DNA of 64,000 bases from VAZQ01 sp963763365 (GCA_963763365.1 CAVXOE010000008.1:186001-250000), one strand, 5' to 3'; positions 17,480-28,117 are shown, numbered from the stretch's first letter. Numbers and translations are program-made. Notes: generated by a model from the letters alone, not told the origin.

Positions 17480-17676
17480 TTCCCGAGCAACTCGTCGCGC
17501 TGCTTGATCAGCCGGTCGAGTTCGTCCTGCTGCTCGGCGATGCGGTCGGCGTTGCGCGCCTCGTCGCCGGCTCCGGAGAAGGCGGCGGCCTGTTCGATCA
17601 ACTGGCGGATGTTGTCGCGCACGATGGCGATGCGGTCTTCGATCTCCGGAAGTGACAAGGTGCTGCCGTTGCTCAC
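17473..17676 (-). CDS. Small coiled-coil protein
   Basis: A 67-residue protein starting GTG 17676, just downstream of AGGGAGGC, which decides the start over longer in-frame options. The whole chain is predicted helical: LPEIEDRIAIVRDNIRQLIEQ, a short AAFSGAGDEARN turn, then DRIAEQQDELDRLIKQRDELLGKK with heptad spacing. It has no signal or membrane segment. The family is not named; similar short hairpin coiled-coils occur in related genomes. Confidence 0.72.
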   Translation of the reverse strand: MSNGSTLSLPEIEDRIAIVRDNIRQLIEQAAAFSGAGDEARNADRIAEQQDELDRLIKQRDELLGKK

Positions 17677-17807
17677 GCGATGCCTCCCTTTCGCCCGCGC
17701 GCCGCTGCCGGCGCACGCAGGCCGTCTTTGACGATATAGAATATCATAACCGTCAGCACCTGGGTCAGCGCGGTTCTGCCGTGCGGCGGTGAGGTCCTCG
17801 TAGCTCT

Positions 17808-17888
17808 TAGCCCGCATGGAGCGAAGCGCAATGCGGGATCGCGGTGGATATTCCGGCCCCGGATTACGCTACGCTTCATCCGGGCTAC
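17808..17888. repeat. TAGCCCGCAT extragenic repeat
   Basis: TAGCCCGCATGGAGCGAAGCG ends with the inverted CGCTTCATCCGGGCTA. Same family as 17377-17479; it abuts the promoter region of the next gene. Confidence 0.78.
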
Positions 17889-17919
17889 TTGCTGCGATCT
17901 GGATGTTTTCGGAGGTGCA

Positions 17920-18597
17920 ATGTCAGAGGGAACCATGACCGGATATCTGCCGGGCGATCCGCGCTATGGATTGAGCGGGGAGAAGCTTGCGAACTACTAC
18001 CGCACGAAGGCGGCCCAGTGGGCGATCTATTGCTGGGACAAGCCGGAGTCGGCAGAAGCGCGGCGGGCCTTGTTGCTGGATCAGAAGAGCTACGTGAAGA
18101 ATTTCGGCGAGCGCGTCATCGGCTACGGGCACTTCGTGTCGGACGATGGCCGCGAGACGCTGGGCACGTCGTTCTTCATGCAGCTCGACGACCGCGCGGC
18201 GGCGGACAAGTTTCTGGCCGACGAGCCGATGAACAAGGCCGGCCTCTATGGGCGCGTCGAGATGAACCGCTGGTCGAACAGCTTCGGCAAGCGCGCGGCC
18301 GACCATGCCCGCAAGGGCCTGCAGCAGTTCCTGTGCACGGGACCCAAGACCGGCACGCCGGAGTTCTTCCGCGAGCACCTGCACGCGCACGAGTCCTACT
18401 TCGCGTCGTATGGCGCAAGCTTCATCTTCCGCGGACCGATCCGCTCGGCCGACGGCGCCGACAACATCGGCACCGCGCTGCTGCTCGAACTGCCCGACCG
18501 CGCGGCGGCGGACGCGTTCTGGAACAACGAGCCGTTTGCCAGAAACGGCGGGTATCAGCGCGACGCGCGTATCGTGCGGTGGGTGTTCGGGGATTGA
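17920..18597 (+). CDS. Tandem YCII-domain protein
   Basis: A 225-residue cytosolic protein with two YCII (dimeric alpha/beta barrel, ferredoxin-like) halves: about residues 30-105 (QWAIYCWDKPESAEARRALL ... LDDRAAADKFLADEPMNKAGLYGRVEMNRW) and 118-222 (QFLCTGPKTGTPEFFREHLHAHESYFASYGASFIFRGPI ... LPDRAAADAFWNNEPFARNGGY). The repeated D.AAAD.F..EP motif shows duplication. GGAGG lies four bases before the ATG at 17920; ATG 17935 is an alternative. YCII proteins include dehydrochlorinase-like enzymes and sigma-factor partners; the role is unknown. Confidence 0.85.
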   Translation: MSEGTMTGYLPGDPRYGLSGEKLANYYRTKAAQWAIYCWDKPESAEARRALLLDQKSYVKNFGERVIGYGHFVSDDGRETLGTSFFMQLDDRAAADKFLADEPMNKAGLYGRVEMNRWSNSFGKRAADHARKGLQQFLCTGPKTGTPEFFREHLHAHESYFASYGASFIFRGPIRSADGADNIGTALLLELPDRAAADAFWNNEPFARNGGYQRDARIVRWVFGD

Positions 18598-18628
18598 GAG
18601 GCGTGTGGCCTACGCTGTCCCGGTTTCG

Positions 18629-19120
18629 TCAGCCGCATTGGTCGAAGGCTTGCCGCCAATCGGGAAGTGAGACGCCTGGCATTTGGTAGCTGCGACCTTC
18701 GGCCGAGACGGTAATCGGTCCGGCGCTGAGGAGATTGAGCAGCGCCGTTTTCTGCCGGTTCCATGCCGGACCGAAGAGGCCCGGGTCCTGCCGGCTATAG
18801 CCGAGGTCCCACTGCAGAAAGGTGGTGGCGCTGTCCGCTTCCGGCTCCTGGAATTCGCCGACGAACGTCATCTTGGTCTTGGAGTTCGCCAGCACGATCG
18901 TCGCCTTGCCGGTCTTTTTCGCCGTGGCGGGATACTTGGCGTGCAGTCCGAACGCGCGCCCGCATGCCATCAGGAATACCGTCTTGCCGCTTTCGGCGTA
19001 GGTCAGCATCGGATGGTCGCGAGGATCGCGCTCGAACTTCCAGGCGCCGTCGGCCGCCAGCGCTGGCACGCAAGCCATCAAGGCGATCAGGATGACGAGC
19101 AGTTGTCGATGACGGCGCAT
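18629..19120 (-). CDS. Secreted hypothetical protein
   Basis: A 163-residue protein with signal peptide (MRRHRQLLVILIALMACVPALAADG). The mature part is beta-rich with WKFERDPRDHPMLTYAESGKTVFLMACG, ATIVLANSKTKMTFVGEFQEP and a Cys-Gly terminus (WRQAFDQCG); two mature Cys could form a disulfide. The layout is close to short periplasmic proteins in Bradyrhizobium relatives, perhaps of invasion-associated-protein type, but no domain is certain. Confidence 0.7.
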   Translation of the reverse strand: MRRHRQLLVILIALMACVPALAADGAWKFERDPRDHPMLTYAESGKTVFLMACGRAFGLHAKYPATAKKTGKATIVLANSKTKMTFVGEFQEPEADSATTFLQWDLGYSRQDPGLFGPAWNRQKTALLNLLSAGPITVSAEGRSYQMPGVSLPDWRQAFDQCG

Positions 19121-19301
19121 GGCATCTTCCGCAATTGCTTGAGCAAACGTGGGTGGAGGAACGCGCCAAGCGCCGCGGAACCGCGATCACCGGCCGCGCG
19201 ATTATTCGCCGAATCGGCCATGAAGGTCCATGGCGTTGCCGCCTTGGCTGACAAGATGCGGCTCGGCGTGGCGCTGAAAGGCGCAAATTTGGCGAAGGGG
19301 T

Positions 19302-19389
19302 GTAGGGCGCAATAGCGAAGAGCGTATTGCGCCGACAGGTTTCGGGGTGGATGAGATTGGCGCAATGCGCTCCGCTTATTGCGCCCTAC
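19302..19389. repeat. GTAGGGCGCAATAGCG extragenic palindrome
   Basis: GTAGGGCGCAATAGCGAAGAG at the left and CGCTTATTGCGCCCTAC at the right form the closing arms, with an inner ATTGCGCC/GGCGCAAT pair. This fills most of the 313-bp gap between 19120 and 19433. Confidence 0.78.
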
Positions 19390-19432
19390 GGGCCTTTGGC
19401 CCGCTAGATCGGCAGTTCAGCAATGCTTCAGG

Positions 19433-19747
19433 TCAATCGTTCGAGGCGCAGTATTTCCCCCGACCCGCCCATCCTTCGGCCGGTGACTTGCACACCCGCG
19501 AGCAGCATTGCGCATTGTTCGAACAGGGATTGCCGCCCTCAACGCATGCGATCGGAATGGGTTTCGATGCTTGCGGGACCGAATATGACGGCACTGGGCG
19601 CAATGGGATGAGCGCCGCAAGGCTTTGCGCTTTCATCGCGCTGGGCGCGTCCGTGGCGACCGACCGCGAATCGTCCGCAAACGTCGGTCCTTTTGTAAAC
19701 ATGCAGATGGCAAGAATGATTGTAGTGAGTACAACGAATCTTCTCAT
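19433..19747 (-). CDS. Secreted cysteine-rich peptide with inhibitor-cystine-knot spacing
   Basis: A 104-residue precursor. The start at 19747 has GAGGG upstream; an in-frame ATG at 19762 is less likely. Residues 1-24 form a signal peptide (MRRFVVLTTIILAICMF ... TFA-DD), residues 25-65 a Ser/Ala/Pro-rich pro-like region, and residues 68-100 the Cys-rich module. Cys residues are at 68, 75, 81, 82, 86 and 100, giving C-X6-C-X5-CC-X3-C-X13-C, the classic knottin/inhibitor-cystine-knot order. No immunity, transporter or maturation gene is beside it. The target and function are unknown; the fold is inferred from spacing alone. Confidence 0.72.
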   Translation of the reverse strand: MRRFVVLTTIILAICMFTKGPTFADDSRSVATDAPSAMKAQSLAALIPLRPVPSYSVPQASKPIPIACVEGGNPCSNNAQCCSRVCKSPAEGWAGRGKYCASND

Positions 19748-19870
19748 GGAGTGCCCTCTCATCCATTAAAACGAAGGACACAAGATACGAGACGGCCCAG
19801 CGAAAAGCCATGCTCATCGTCAATCTTTTGGAGCCTTCCTGCTCCGCAATCATTTTGACGCGCACGAGGG

Positions 19871-19906
19871 CGATGGGTTTTCGCTGCGCTCAACCCATCC
19901 TACGGA
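19871..19906. repeat. ATGGGTTTCGC half-palindrome
   Basis: GATGGGTTTTCGCTGCGCTC with CAACCCATCCTACG, a short hairpin repeat. It supplies the stop codon of the adjacent DUF2283 remnant. Confidence 0.55.
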
Positions 19907-20121
19907 GGCGCTTCCCGATGGTCGGCAGTTCGAAGCTGAACTGCTTGAGCACCGCCGGGTCGTCCATTCGCTTGGATGCCCCTAGGATTTCGCCCACGAG
20001 TCGGCCTTCGGCATCATAATCCACGATGATGCCGTCCGCGACTTGTTCGCTGTCCTTGATGGGGCGGTCGGTCAGGTTTGATATAGCCCGCGTCGGCTCC
20101 GTGATCCACTCTCACGCGCAT
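19890..20121 (-). pseudogene. DUF2283 protein, frameshifted
   Basis: The first frame gives MRVRVDHGADAGYIK; after one extra base the adjacent frame gives LTDRPIKDSEQVADGIIVDYDAEGRLVGEILGASKRM. Together they are a DUF2283 protein (usual length about 70), in which VADGI.VDYD..GRLVGIE..GASKR is the signature. An Ile codon is also missing in the GEI stretch. The 3' end runs into a REP-like hairpin, which provides the stop. DUF2283 genes are often accessory and near toxin-antitoxin-like loci. Confidence 0.72.
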
Positions 20122-20223
20122 GGGCTTGGTCCTGTAAAAAATTGGCGGTGACAACGAATTCCGGGTCCTTCGCTGGAACCACGACGCGCAACAAGCGTAG
20201 CGGGGTTATGTGGGAGCTGTTGC

Positions 20224-20253
20224 CCCGGATTTCGCTTCGCTTCATCCGGGCTA
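20224..20253. repeat. CCCCGGATTTCGC ... CATCCGGGCTAC hairpin
   Basis: Single REP unit of the TAGCCCGGAT family: CCCCGGATTTCGCTTCGC followed by TTCATCCGGGCTAC. Confidence 0.7.
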
Positions 20254-20330
20254 CTTGCTGCATGGAGCCGATGCGGAATGCAGAAGTGGTCCGCAGGAGG
20301 GCAATGTTATGCGGGTCTTGTCCGGACCGG

Positions 20331-20362
20331 CCCCGGATTTCGCTGGCGCTCAATCGGGGCTA
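20331..20362. repeat. CCCCGGATTTCGC ... ATCGGGGCTA hairpin
   Basis: Second nearby unit of the same family, abutting the 3' end of the decayed gene at 20367. Confidence 0.65.
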
Positions 20363-20366
20363 CTCG

Positions 20367-21566
20367 CTACGGGCTCATACGATACAGCAAGGCGTAGTCG
20401 CTAGTTTCTAGTTTTTTCCGACGTTCGGCGGCGACTTTCATGACCTTGCTTGTGACGCGACCGAGCGTGCAAATGGCCGCGCCAGCTGTCATCCACGGCC
20501 CACCATGGGCTAATGAGTATAAGAATGTACCAATTCCAATCCAAGCTTTGTCGTCCGAAAAGACCGAATCCATGAATTCGTTTACTGCCTCTTTGTTCAA
20601 GAACAACAGGGCTTCGATCTCCCTTCAACGTTCGCCCGAACGTGTTGTGCGATTGGTTTCTGAAGCAGGTCTAAATCCTGCTCTTCGCCTAAGTCAAGGG
20701 CAAGAGAAAGACATTTGCGCCTGAGCGCATCGATTTCGGCGGGGTGATGTTTAAGGAGACTACAAATTCTCTCAACGGCTTCTGAGTTGACAGGATCAAT
20801 TCGGGAGGACAACAATTGACGAAAGAATTCCCAAGCGACAACGTCAAAATCAAGCGACTGAACCTCACGATCTACCTTGGATTCGACGGGAAGCGACGAT
20901 AAGAAGCGAGCCATTCCGGGATTACTGAGTAGGACTCCCGGCATCTTTTTCAAAATTGGCAGACGAAACATATAGGCCTTAGTCAGAAATCTGTTCCAAA
21001 CTTTCGTTGCGGGAAGAGCCCGTCGCAATAGTCATATAGAGCTTGCCAGTTCACCGATTGCCGTTTAGGTGCGCCTTCTTGTTTTGCCCACTCGGCACCG
21101 AGCGCCATCATTTCTTCATCGCTCCGGTGCCCCTCATAAAGTTCAAGATACTTTTCAAAGAAAATGTGAGAAAAAAGTTCGTCAGTGGCTGAAAACGGAT
21201 CGATCAATTTGGTGATTTCGTCAAACGGCAGATTCGAACTGAGCAATCAGGTCCTCTGCTGCTTCCCATGCACTAGTGCCCCTAGGATAGCTAAACATTA
21301 TCGTTCTGAGATTCGTCTTTCGAAGCGGTGCTATGATCTCAGTTGTGTGATGAAGGCTTGAGTTATATTGGTACCAAGTTTGGCCGAAAGCGCGGAGTAA
21401 AAGGTAGCCAGTTTGGATTTCGGTCCTCGGCAAACTTGAAAAATTCTAGAGGATCTATTCCCGTCAAGAAAGTTGATACTGACGGGTGGAGGCGGAAATG
21501 AAACCGGTTCATCATGGAAGTACAAAAACAAGGCGCCCGACACGAGGTCCGGCCGCCAGCACGCAT
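20367..21566 (-). pseudogene. Decayed AT-richer gene of unknown family, at least four frameshifts
   Basis: One protein of roughly 390 residues seems spread over all three minus frames. In order: MSGALFLYFHDEPVSFPPPP; TGIDPLEFFKFAEDRNPNW; NSSLHHTTEIIAPLRKTNLR ... AAEDLIAQ; SNLPFDEITKLIDPFSATDE ... LYDYCDGLFP; ATKVWNRFLTKAYMFRLPIL ... HVRANVEG; and EIEALLFLNKEAVNEFMDSV ... LLYRMSP. Breaks fall near 21400, 21233, 21005 and 20618. The last break needs a missing base (VEG then EIEALLFLNK). Base composition is lower in GC than the neighbours, suggesting transfer. No family is recognised. Confidence 0.7.
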
Positions 21567-21655
21567 CAGGGAATAACGATTTTCATAATCTCACGGCCGT
21601 GCGCTTCCGGGAACGACCTAGGCCAGCGCCAGTGTGCTGAGAATAGATTGGTGCT

Positions 21656-23525
<1,870 letters not shown>

Positions 23526-23649
23526 TTTGCTTTGCTCCCTTTCAGGGCCCGGAGAGTAAGTGGAAACAACGGAAGGCGGCCGTCACGTGCGCGCGACGAA
23601 CGGCCGGACCAGCCTCGCGAAAACGCTCGAATATCCCATGGAATCTGTC

Positions 23650-23746
23650 CTGTCCCTTCGCCGGCATGACCCGGATCAGGTTCAAAGGGTCCCCGCGGTA
23701 TGGCGCGGCGGGTCTCTCAGCTCCTTGACCGGAGCTCCCCTCGGAA
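23650..23746 (-). promoter_or_regulatory. TPP riboswitch (thi box) controlling thiC
   Basis: Reading the minus strand, the element has GAGGGGAGCTCC, CTGAGAGACCC, then ACCCTTTGAACCTGATC, GGGTCATGCCGGCGAAGGGA, which are the conserved pyrimidine- and pyrophosphate-sensing helices of the thiamine pyrophosphate aptamer. It lies about 125 nt upstream of the thiC start, where TPP binding would block expression. Confidence 0.95.
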
Positions 23747-23870
23747 CGGCGCTAATGTAGGCCCGCGCGGGCGTGTGTCAACGCGATGACGGCTGTGTTT
23801 TCGCATGGTTGACCGGATCGATATCGCGGCCGTGGTGGTCGGAAGTTCCCGGAAGCGCGGCCCGTTGTGA

Positions 23871-23903
23871 TTGCGCCCTCTCCCGCAAGGGGCGAGGGCG
23901 CAA
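23871..23903. repeat. CCCTCTCCC-type hairpin
   Basis: TTGCGCCCT (23871-23879) pairs with AGGGCGCAA (23895-23903). It belongs to the CCCTCTCCC palindrome family and lies in the 410-bp gap between the M20 and thiC genes, which otherwise holds only the riboswitch and leader. Confidence 0.7.
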
Positions 23904-23933
23904 CAACGGGCGCCGGTATTCCCGGAGATATTG

Positions 23934-25550
23934 CTACTGCCCCTTCGCGAAGGTCGGGAACTTGATGCCGAGCTGGTCGAGATAGGTGTCGTACTTGCTG
24001 GCGTCGTAATAGAACTGCCGCATCCGCGGGCGGAAGCGCTCCATCGTCTCGCGGTTGAGCTGGATCTGCGGCTGGTCGCTGTCGGACAGCAGCGAAATGA
24101 ACTTGTTGTTCTTGTGCTGGACGTCGGTGAAGTAGCTCTTCGCCGCCACGGTGATCTCCGGCCGCATCAGCAGATCGACCATCGTCATCGCCATCACCTT
24201 GCCGCCCGCCACGATGCCCTTGTGCGCGATCGGCGTCGCCATGGCGATCGCGTTCGACCAGTGGTGGCCCGGCAGATTCGGCATGTTGGACGGATAGTTG
24301 AGCGTGATCGTCGGCACCGCCCACGATACGTCGCCGATATCGTCCGAAGCGCCGCTCTCCGGGCGCGGTGACGGCGGCTCGAGCTTGCGCACCACGGTGG
24401 CAAGGCCGTCCTCCTTGCCGTCAACCAGGCGCTGCACCGCCTTGGCGAACTTCTGCTCGTCCTCGGTCCATTTCGGCAGGCCGACCCGGTCGATATTGGC
24501 CTGTACGGCCTCGGCGATCGGCTTGTTGAAGTGGCGCGGCGCCGCCGTGCCGATCAGTTTGCGGCTGACCTTGGTGTCGGTCATCATCGCCGCCGCTTCC
24601 GCGATCTTGTTGCCGATCTCGTAGTTCTTCTTGATGTTCTCGAAATCGATCTCGCGGAAGAAGTACCAGACCGAGGCGAGCGAGGGCACCACATTGGGCT
24701 GATCGCCGCCGTTGGTGATGACATAGTGCGAGCGCTGCTCGGGCCGCAGGTGCTCGCGGCGGAAATCCCAGCCGATGTTCATGAGTTCGACCGCGCGCAA
24801 CGCGTTGCGCCCGCGCCAGGGCGCGAACGCGGCGTGCGCCGATTCGCCCTCGAAGGTGTATTCGACCGAGACGAGCCCGCTGCCGCGGGGCTGCCCCCAT
24901 GTTGTGCCGAGATTGTCGCCGACATGCGTGAACAGCACGGCATCGACATCCTTGAACATGCCGGCGCGCACGAAGAACGCCTTGCCGCCGAGCAGTTCCT
25001 CGGCCACGCCCGGCCAGAGCATGATCGTGCCGGGCAGCTTCTCGCGCTCCATCAGGTCCTTTACCGCGAGCGCCGCGATGATGTTGACCGCCTGACCGGA
25101 ATTGTGGCCCTCGCCATGGCCGGGCGCGCCTTCGACCAGCGGCTCGCGATAGGCGACGCCGGGCTTCTGCGAGGTCTTCGGCAGGCAATCGAGGTCGCTG
25201 CCGAGCGCGATCACCGGTTTGCCGGAGCCCCAGCGTGCCACCCAGGCGGTCGGCATGCCGGCGAAGCCGCGCTCGATCTTGAAGCCGTTCTTCTCCAGCA
25301 CGTCGGTCAGATACTTCGAGGTCTCGACCTCCTGGTAGGCGAGTTCGCCGAAGCTGAAGACGGTGTCGTTGATGACCTGTGCGAGCTTGCGCCGCTCTTC
25401 GACGCCGCTGGCGACCACCGATTTGAATTTCTCGATGCGCGGATCGGCCGGTTCCGCGGCCTGCTGTGAAGAGGAGGGGTTGTTGGCCAGTAGGATTGCG
25501 GCGAGAGCCGCGGCCGAAACGGCTGCGGCCTTGAACGGTGTGCGAAGCAT
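23934..25550 (-). CDS. Exported M20-family amidohydrolase (AbgB-like)
   Basis: A 538-residue protein with signal peptide (MLRTPFKAAAVSAAALAAILLANN..., GGAGAATGCA before the ATG at 25550). The M20 peptidase/amidohydrolase fold is clear: FSFGELAYQEVETSKYL, the metal site region ALGSDLDCLP and EGAPGHGEGHNSGQAVNI, AEELLGGKAFF with the catalytic Glu, and a dimerisation domain with ESAHAAFAPWRGRNAL. Family members hydrolyse p-aminobenzoyl-glutamate, indole-acetyl or peptide amides in the cytoplasm; this one is exported. It is divergent from an exported MmgE/PrpD protein (114 bp apart). Confidence 0.9.
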   Translation of the reverse strand: MLRTPFKAAAVSAAALAAILLANNPSSSQQAAEPADPRIEKFKSVVASGVEERRKLAQVINDTVFSFGELAYQEVETSKYLTDVLEKNGFKIERGFAGMPTAWVARWGSGKPVIALGSDLDCLPKTSQKPGVAYREPLVEGAPGHGEGHNSGQAVNIIAALAVKDLMEREKLPGTIMLWPGVAEELLGGKAFFVRAGMFKDVDAVLFTHVGDNLGTTWGQPRGSGLVSVEYTFEGESAHAAFAPWRGRNALRAVELMNIGWDFRREHLRPEQRSHYVITNGGDQPNVVPSLASVWYFFREIDFENIKKNYEIGNKIAEAAAMMTDTKVSRKLIGTAAPRHFNKPIAEAVQANIDRVGLPKWTEDEQKFAKAVQRLVDGKEDGLATVVRKLEPPSPRPESGASDDIGDVSWAVPTITLNYPSNMPNLPGHHWSNAIAMATPIAHKGIVAGGKVMAMTMVDLLMRPEITVAAKSYFTDVQHKNNKFISLLSDSDQPQIQLNRETMERFRPRMRQFYYDASKYDTYLDQLGIKFPTFAKGQ

Positions 25551-25663
25551 TGCATTCTCCAGGGATGAGACTTGGCCAAATCTATCGGCTTTTTGCGGTT
25601 CCCTCCATTGCCGAAAAGCCCGACACTTGCATGTATTCTGTGCGGCGACTTCGGGAGGACAAC

Positions 25664-27145
25664 ATGCAGAATAAAAAACGGCCGCAGGCGCTCGACCGCC
25701 GGCTCTTTCTCGGCGGCAGCGCCATGGCTCTGCTCGCAGCATCCGGCACCGCATACGCGCAGCATCCGGAGCCTGACGCGCCGAAGATGGCCGAAGCCGC
25801 GAAGCCCGGCCAGATCATCGCCGAGTTCATCACCGGCTTCGACCTCAAGCAGGCGCCGCCCCTCGTCGTCGAACGCGCGCGAATAGCTTTCATCGACACG
25901 CTCGGCGTCATGCTGGCCGGAAGCCGCGAGCCGGCCTCCGACATCGTGTGCGAGATGATCAAGCTCGAAGGCAGCGCGCCGGCGGCTTCGATCGTCGGAC
26001 AGTCGCTGCGCACGTCGCCGCAATCGGCGGCGCTGGCGAATGGCGTCGCCGGCCATGCGATGGACTACGACTTCACCTACTTCGCCGGGCAGTCGATTTC
26101 TGCGGTCATCCCTGCGATTCTGCCGCTCGCCGAAACGACCGGCGCCACGCCGTCAGAAGTGGTGGCAGCCTTCATCATCGGCGCCGAGGTGGCGGGGCGG
26201 ATTTCACGCGCGAGTCCCACTCAGGCGCGCACCGGCGGATGGCACTCGACCGGCGTGATCGGCACGCTCGCGGTCGCCGCGGCGGCCGCGCGTATCCTCA
26301 AGACGCCGGCCGGCGCGATCCCGGACGTGATCGGCATTGCGACGTCGCTGGCAAGCGGCAACTCGTCGAACTTCGGCACCATGACCAAGCCGCTGCATGC
26401 CGGACACGCGGCGCGCGACGGCATCATGGCGGCGCAGCTCGGCATGCGTGGCTTCACGGCGAATGCTTCCGCGCTCGAAGGCCGCGACGGCTATTTCGAG
26501 ACCTTCTCGCGCGGGCTCAAGTGGTCGCTGGAACCGTTCCAGGACCTCGGCCGCAGCTTCGATCTTGCGACCTATGGCTACAAGCTCAAGCGCTATGCCT
26601 CGGGCGGGCTCGGTCACACCGGCATCGATGCGGCGCTCGAACTGCGCGAGGTGGTGCGACTCGCCGATGTCGAGCGGGTCGAGGTCGGATTCACCAATTA
26701 CGCACAGCGGCGCATCACCGACCGCTATCCGCAGACCATCGAGAACGCGAAATTCAGCGCGTCTTATCTCGCGGCCTATACGCTGATCCACGGCGCGCCG
26801 ACGCTCAAGGCGTTTTCCGAGCAGGCACTGCGGGATCCGCAGGTGCGCGCGCTCGCGGCCAAAATCTCGGTCGTGACCTACGGCGCGCATGCCGACCTGC
26901 TGGCGGAATCGCCAGCCAAAGTGACAGTCCATTTGACGGACGGCCGGACCGTCGAGCGATCGAAATATTATCCCAGCGGCTCGGTTCAGGTCCCAATGAC
27001 ACCGGCGCAGATCGAAGCGAAGTTCATGGACTGTGCCTCGCACGCAGTGAGCGCCGACGCGGCCAAACGGCTGTTCGCCATTCTGAGCAAGCTCGACGAA
27101 CAGAAGTCGCTCGACGAGTTCTGGCCGCTGGTCCGGCGTGCATGA
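25664..27145 (+). CDS. Exported MmgE/PrpD family protein
   Basis: A 493-residue protein starting at ATG 25664 (GGGAGGACAAC upstream). The N-terminus DRRLFLGGSAMALLAASGTAYAQ looks like a twin-arginine export signal. The rest is MmgE/PrpD fold: RARIAFIDTLGVMLAGSREPAS, GHAMDYDFTYF, HSTGVIGTLAVAAAAARIL and KPLHAGHAARDGIMAAQL. Characterised members are 2-methylcitrate dehydratase and cis-aconitate or iminodisuccinate-acting enzymes of the cytoplasm. Export and the divergent exported M20 gene suggest a linked periplasmic pathway. The reaction is unknown. Confidence 0.9.
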   Translation: MQNKKRPQALDRRLFLGGSAMALLAASGTAYAQHPEPDAPKMAEAAKPGQIIAEFITGFDLKQAPPLVVERARIAFIDTLGVMLAGSREPASDIVCEMIKLEGSAPAASIVGQSLRTSPQSAALANGVAGHAMDYDFTYFAGQSISAVIPAILPLAETTGATPSEVVAAFIIGAEVAGRISRASPTQARTGGWHSTGVIGTLAVAAAAARILKTPAGAIPDVIGIATSLASGNSSNFGTMTKPLHAGHAARDGIMAAQLGMRGFTANASALEGRDGYFETFSRGLKWSLEPFQDLGRSFDLATYGYKLKRYASGGLGHTGIDAALELREVVRLADVERVEVGFTNYAQRRITDRYPQTIENAKFSASYLAAYTLIHGAPTLKAFSEQALRDPQVRALAAKISVVTYGAHADLLAESPAKVTVHLTDGRTVERSKYYPSGSVQVPMTPAQIEAKFMDCASHAVSADAAKRLFAILSKLDEQKSLDEFWPLVRRA

Positions 27146-27150
27146 ATCAA

Positions 27151-27179
27151 ACCGGCCCTGCGCATGACGCAGGGCCGGT
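27151..27179. terminator. Hairpin between convergent genes
   Basis: Arms ACCGGCCCTGCG (27151-27162) and CGCAGGGCCGGT (27168-27179) are perfect. The T tract is weak on both strands (TTGATT on the minus strand), so it probably stops the L,D-transpeptidase message and perhaps both. Confidence 0.7.
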
Positions 27180-27213
27180 AAAATAACTCAGATCAGAACT
27201 TGCAACCAAAGTC

Positions 27214-27900
27214 TCAGTAGATCGAACCCGTGTGATTGGTGCCGGCGCGGCGGGTGCCGTTGATCGGGAGTACGATCACCTTGGTGCCGACGTTCACGCG
27301 GCTGTAGAGATCCGATACGTCGTCGTTGGTGAGGCGGATGCAGCCCGAGGACACGCGCTGGCCGATCGTCGTCGGGGCGTTGGTGCCGTGGATGCGGTAG
27401 ACGCTCGAGCCGAGATACATGGCGCGCGCACCCATCGGGTTGCCTTCGCCGCCGGCCATGAAGCGCGGCAGGTAGGGCTGGCGCTGCAGCATCTCTTCCG
27501 GCGGGGTCCAGTCCGGCCACTCGGCCTTGCGGGTGATGGTCTGCGTGCCCGCCCAGGTGAAGCCTTCGCGGCCGACGCCGATGCCGTAGCGCATGGCCTT
27601 GCCGCCCGCCATCACGAGGTAAAGGTAGGTGTTCGGCGTGTCGATGATGACCGTGCCTGGCGCCTCGCTGGTGCGGTAGTCGACGACCTGGCGGCGATAC
27701 TGGGCGCGGGTGTCGGGCGTGCTGTCTTCGTCCTGGGCCTGGTAGGCCGGCGCCTGCACCTGCTCGCGTTGGGCGCCGAACAGCGCCTCGAACGGGTTGG
27801 CGGAGGCCGTGGTCGAGCAGGCCGTGGCGGCAGCCAGCGTGGCAATCGCCGTTGCGGTGGCGATCGCGGCGGCCGCGGAAATCTTGGCAATGATGTTCAT
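27214..27900 (-). CDS. L,D-transpeptidase (YkuD/ErfK family)
   Basis: A 228-residue envelope enzyme that forms 3-3 peptide cross-links in peptidoglycan or anchors proteins to it. It has an N-terminal signal (MNIIAKISAAAAIATATAIATLAAATA) with a Cys at residue 28 that could make it a lipoprotein, though the lipobox is poor. The YkuD domain spans about residues 83-215, with the catalytic pair in YRIHGTNAP and VSSGCIRLTN. The linker residues 40-75 are polar and Gln-rich. It stands alone, convergent to the MmgE/PrpD gene. Confidence 0.95.
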   Translation of the reverse strand: MNIIAKISAAAAIATATAIATLAAATACSTTASANPFEALFGAQREQVQAPAYQAQDEDSTPDTRAQYRRQVVDYRTSEAPGTVIIDTPNTYLYLVMAGGKAMRYGIGVGREGFTWAGTQTITRKAEWPDWTPPEEMLQRQPYLPRFMAGGEGNPMGARAMYLGSSVYRIHGTNAPTTIGQRVSSGCIRLTNDDVSDLYSRVNVGTKVIVLPINGTRRAGTNHTGSIY

Positions 27901-28117
27901 GACGCTCCCCTATGCTGACCATTGGTCGCCAGGGGACGCGGTTGGGTTCAAAGGGCCGGAAAGATACCGCCAACCTCCCGCTAATCATCTGTTATTCAAA
28001 AGAAAACTTGGTCGGCTGAAGGTTAACGATTGCGGCAGAACAGTGGCCAAAATCTCAATACTGACCCGCGGCCCTGCCCGAAGGCGGGAAGACCGATTCG
28101 AGCAATGCCGGACAGCT

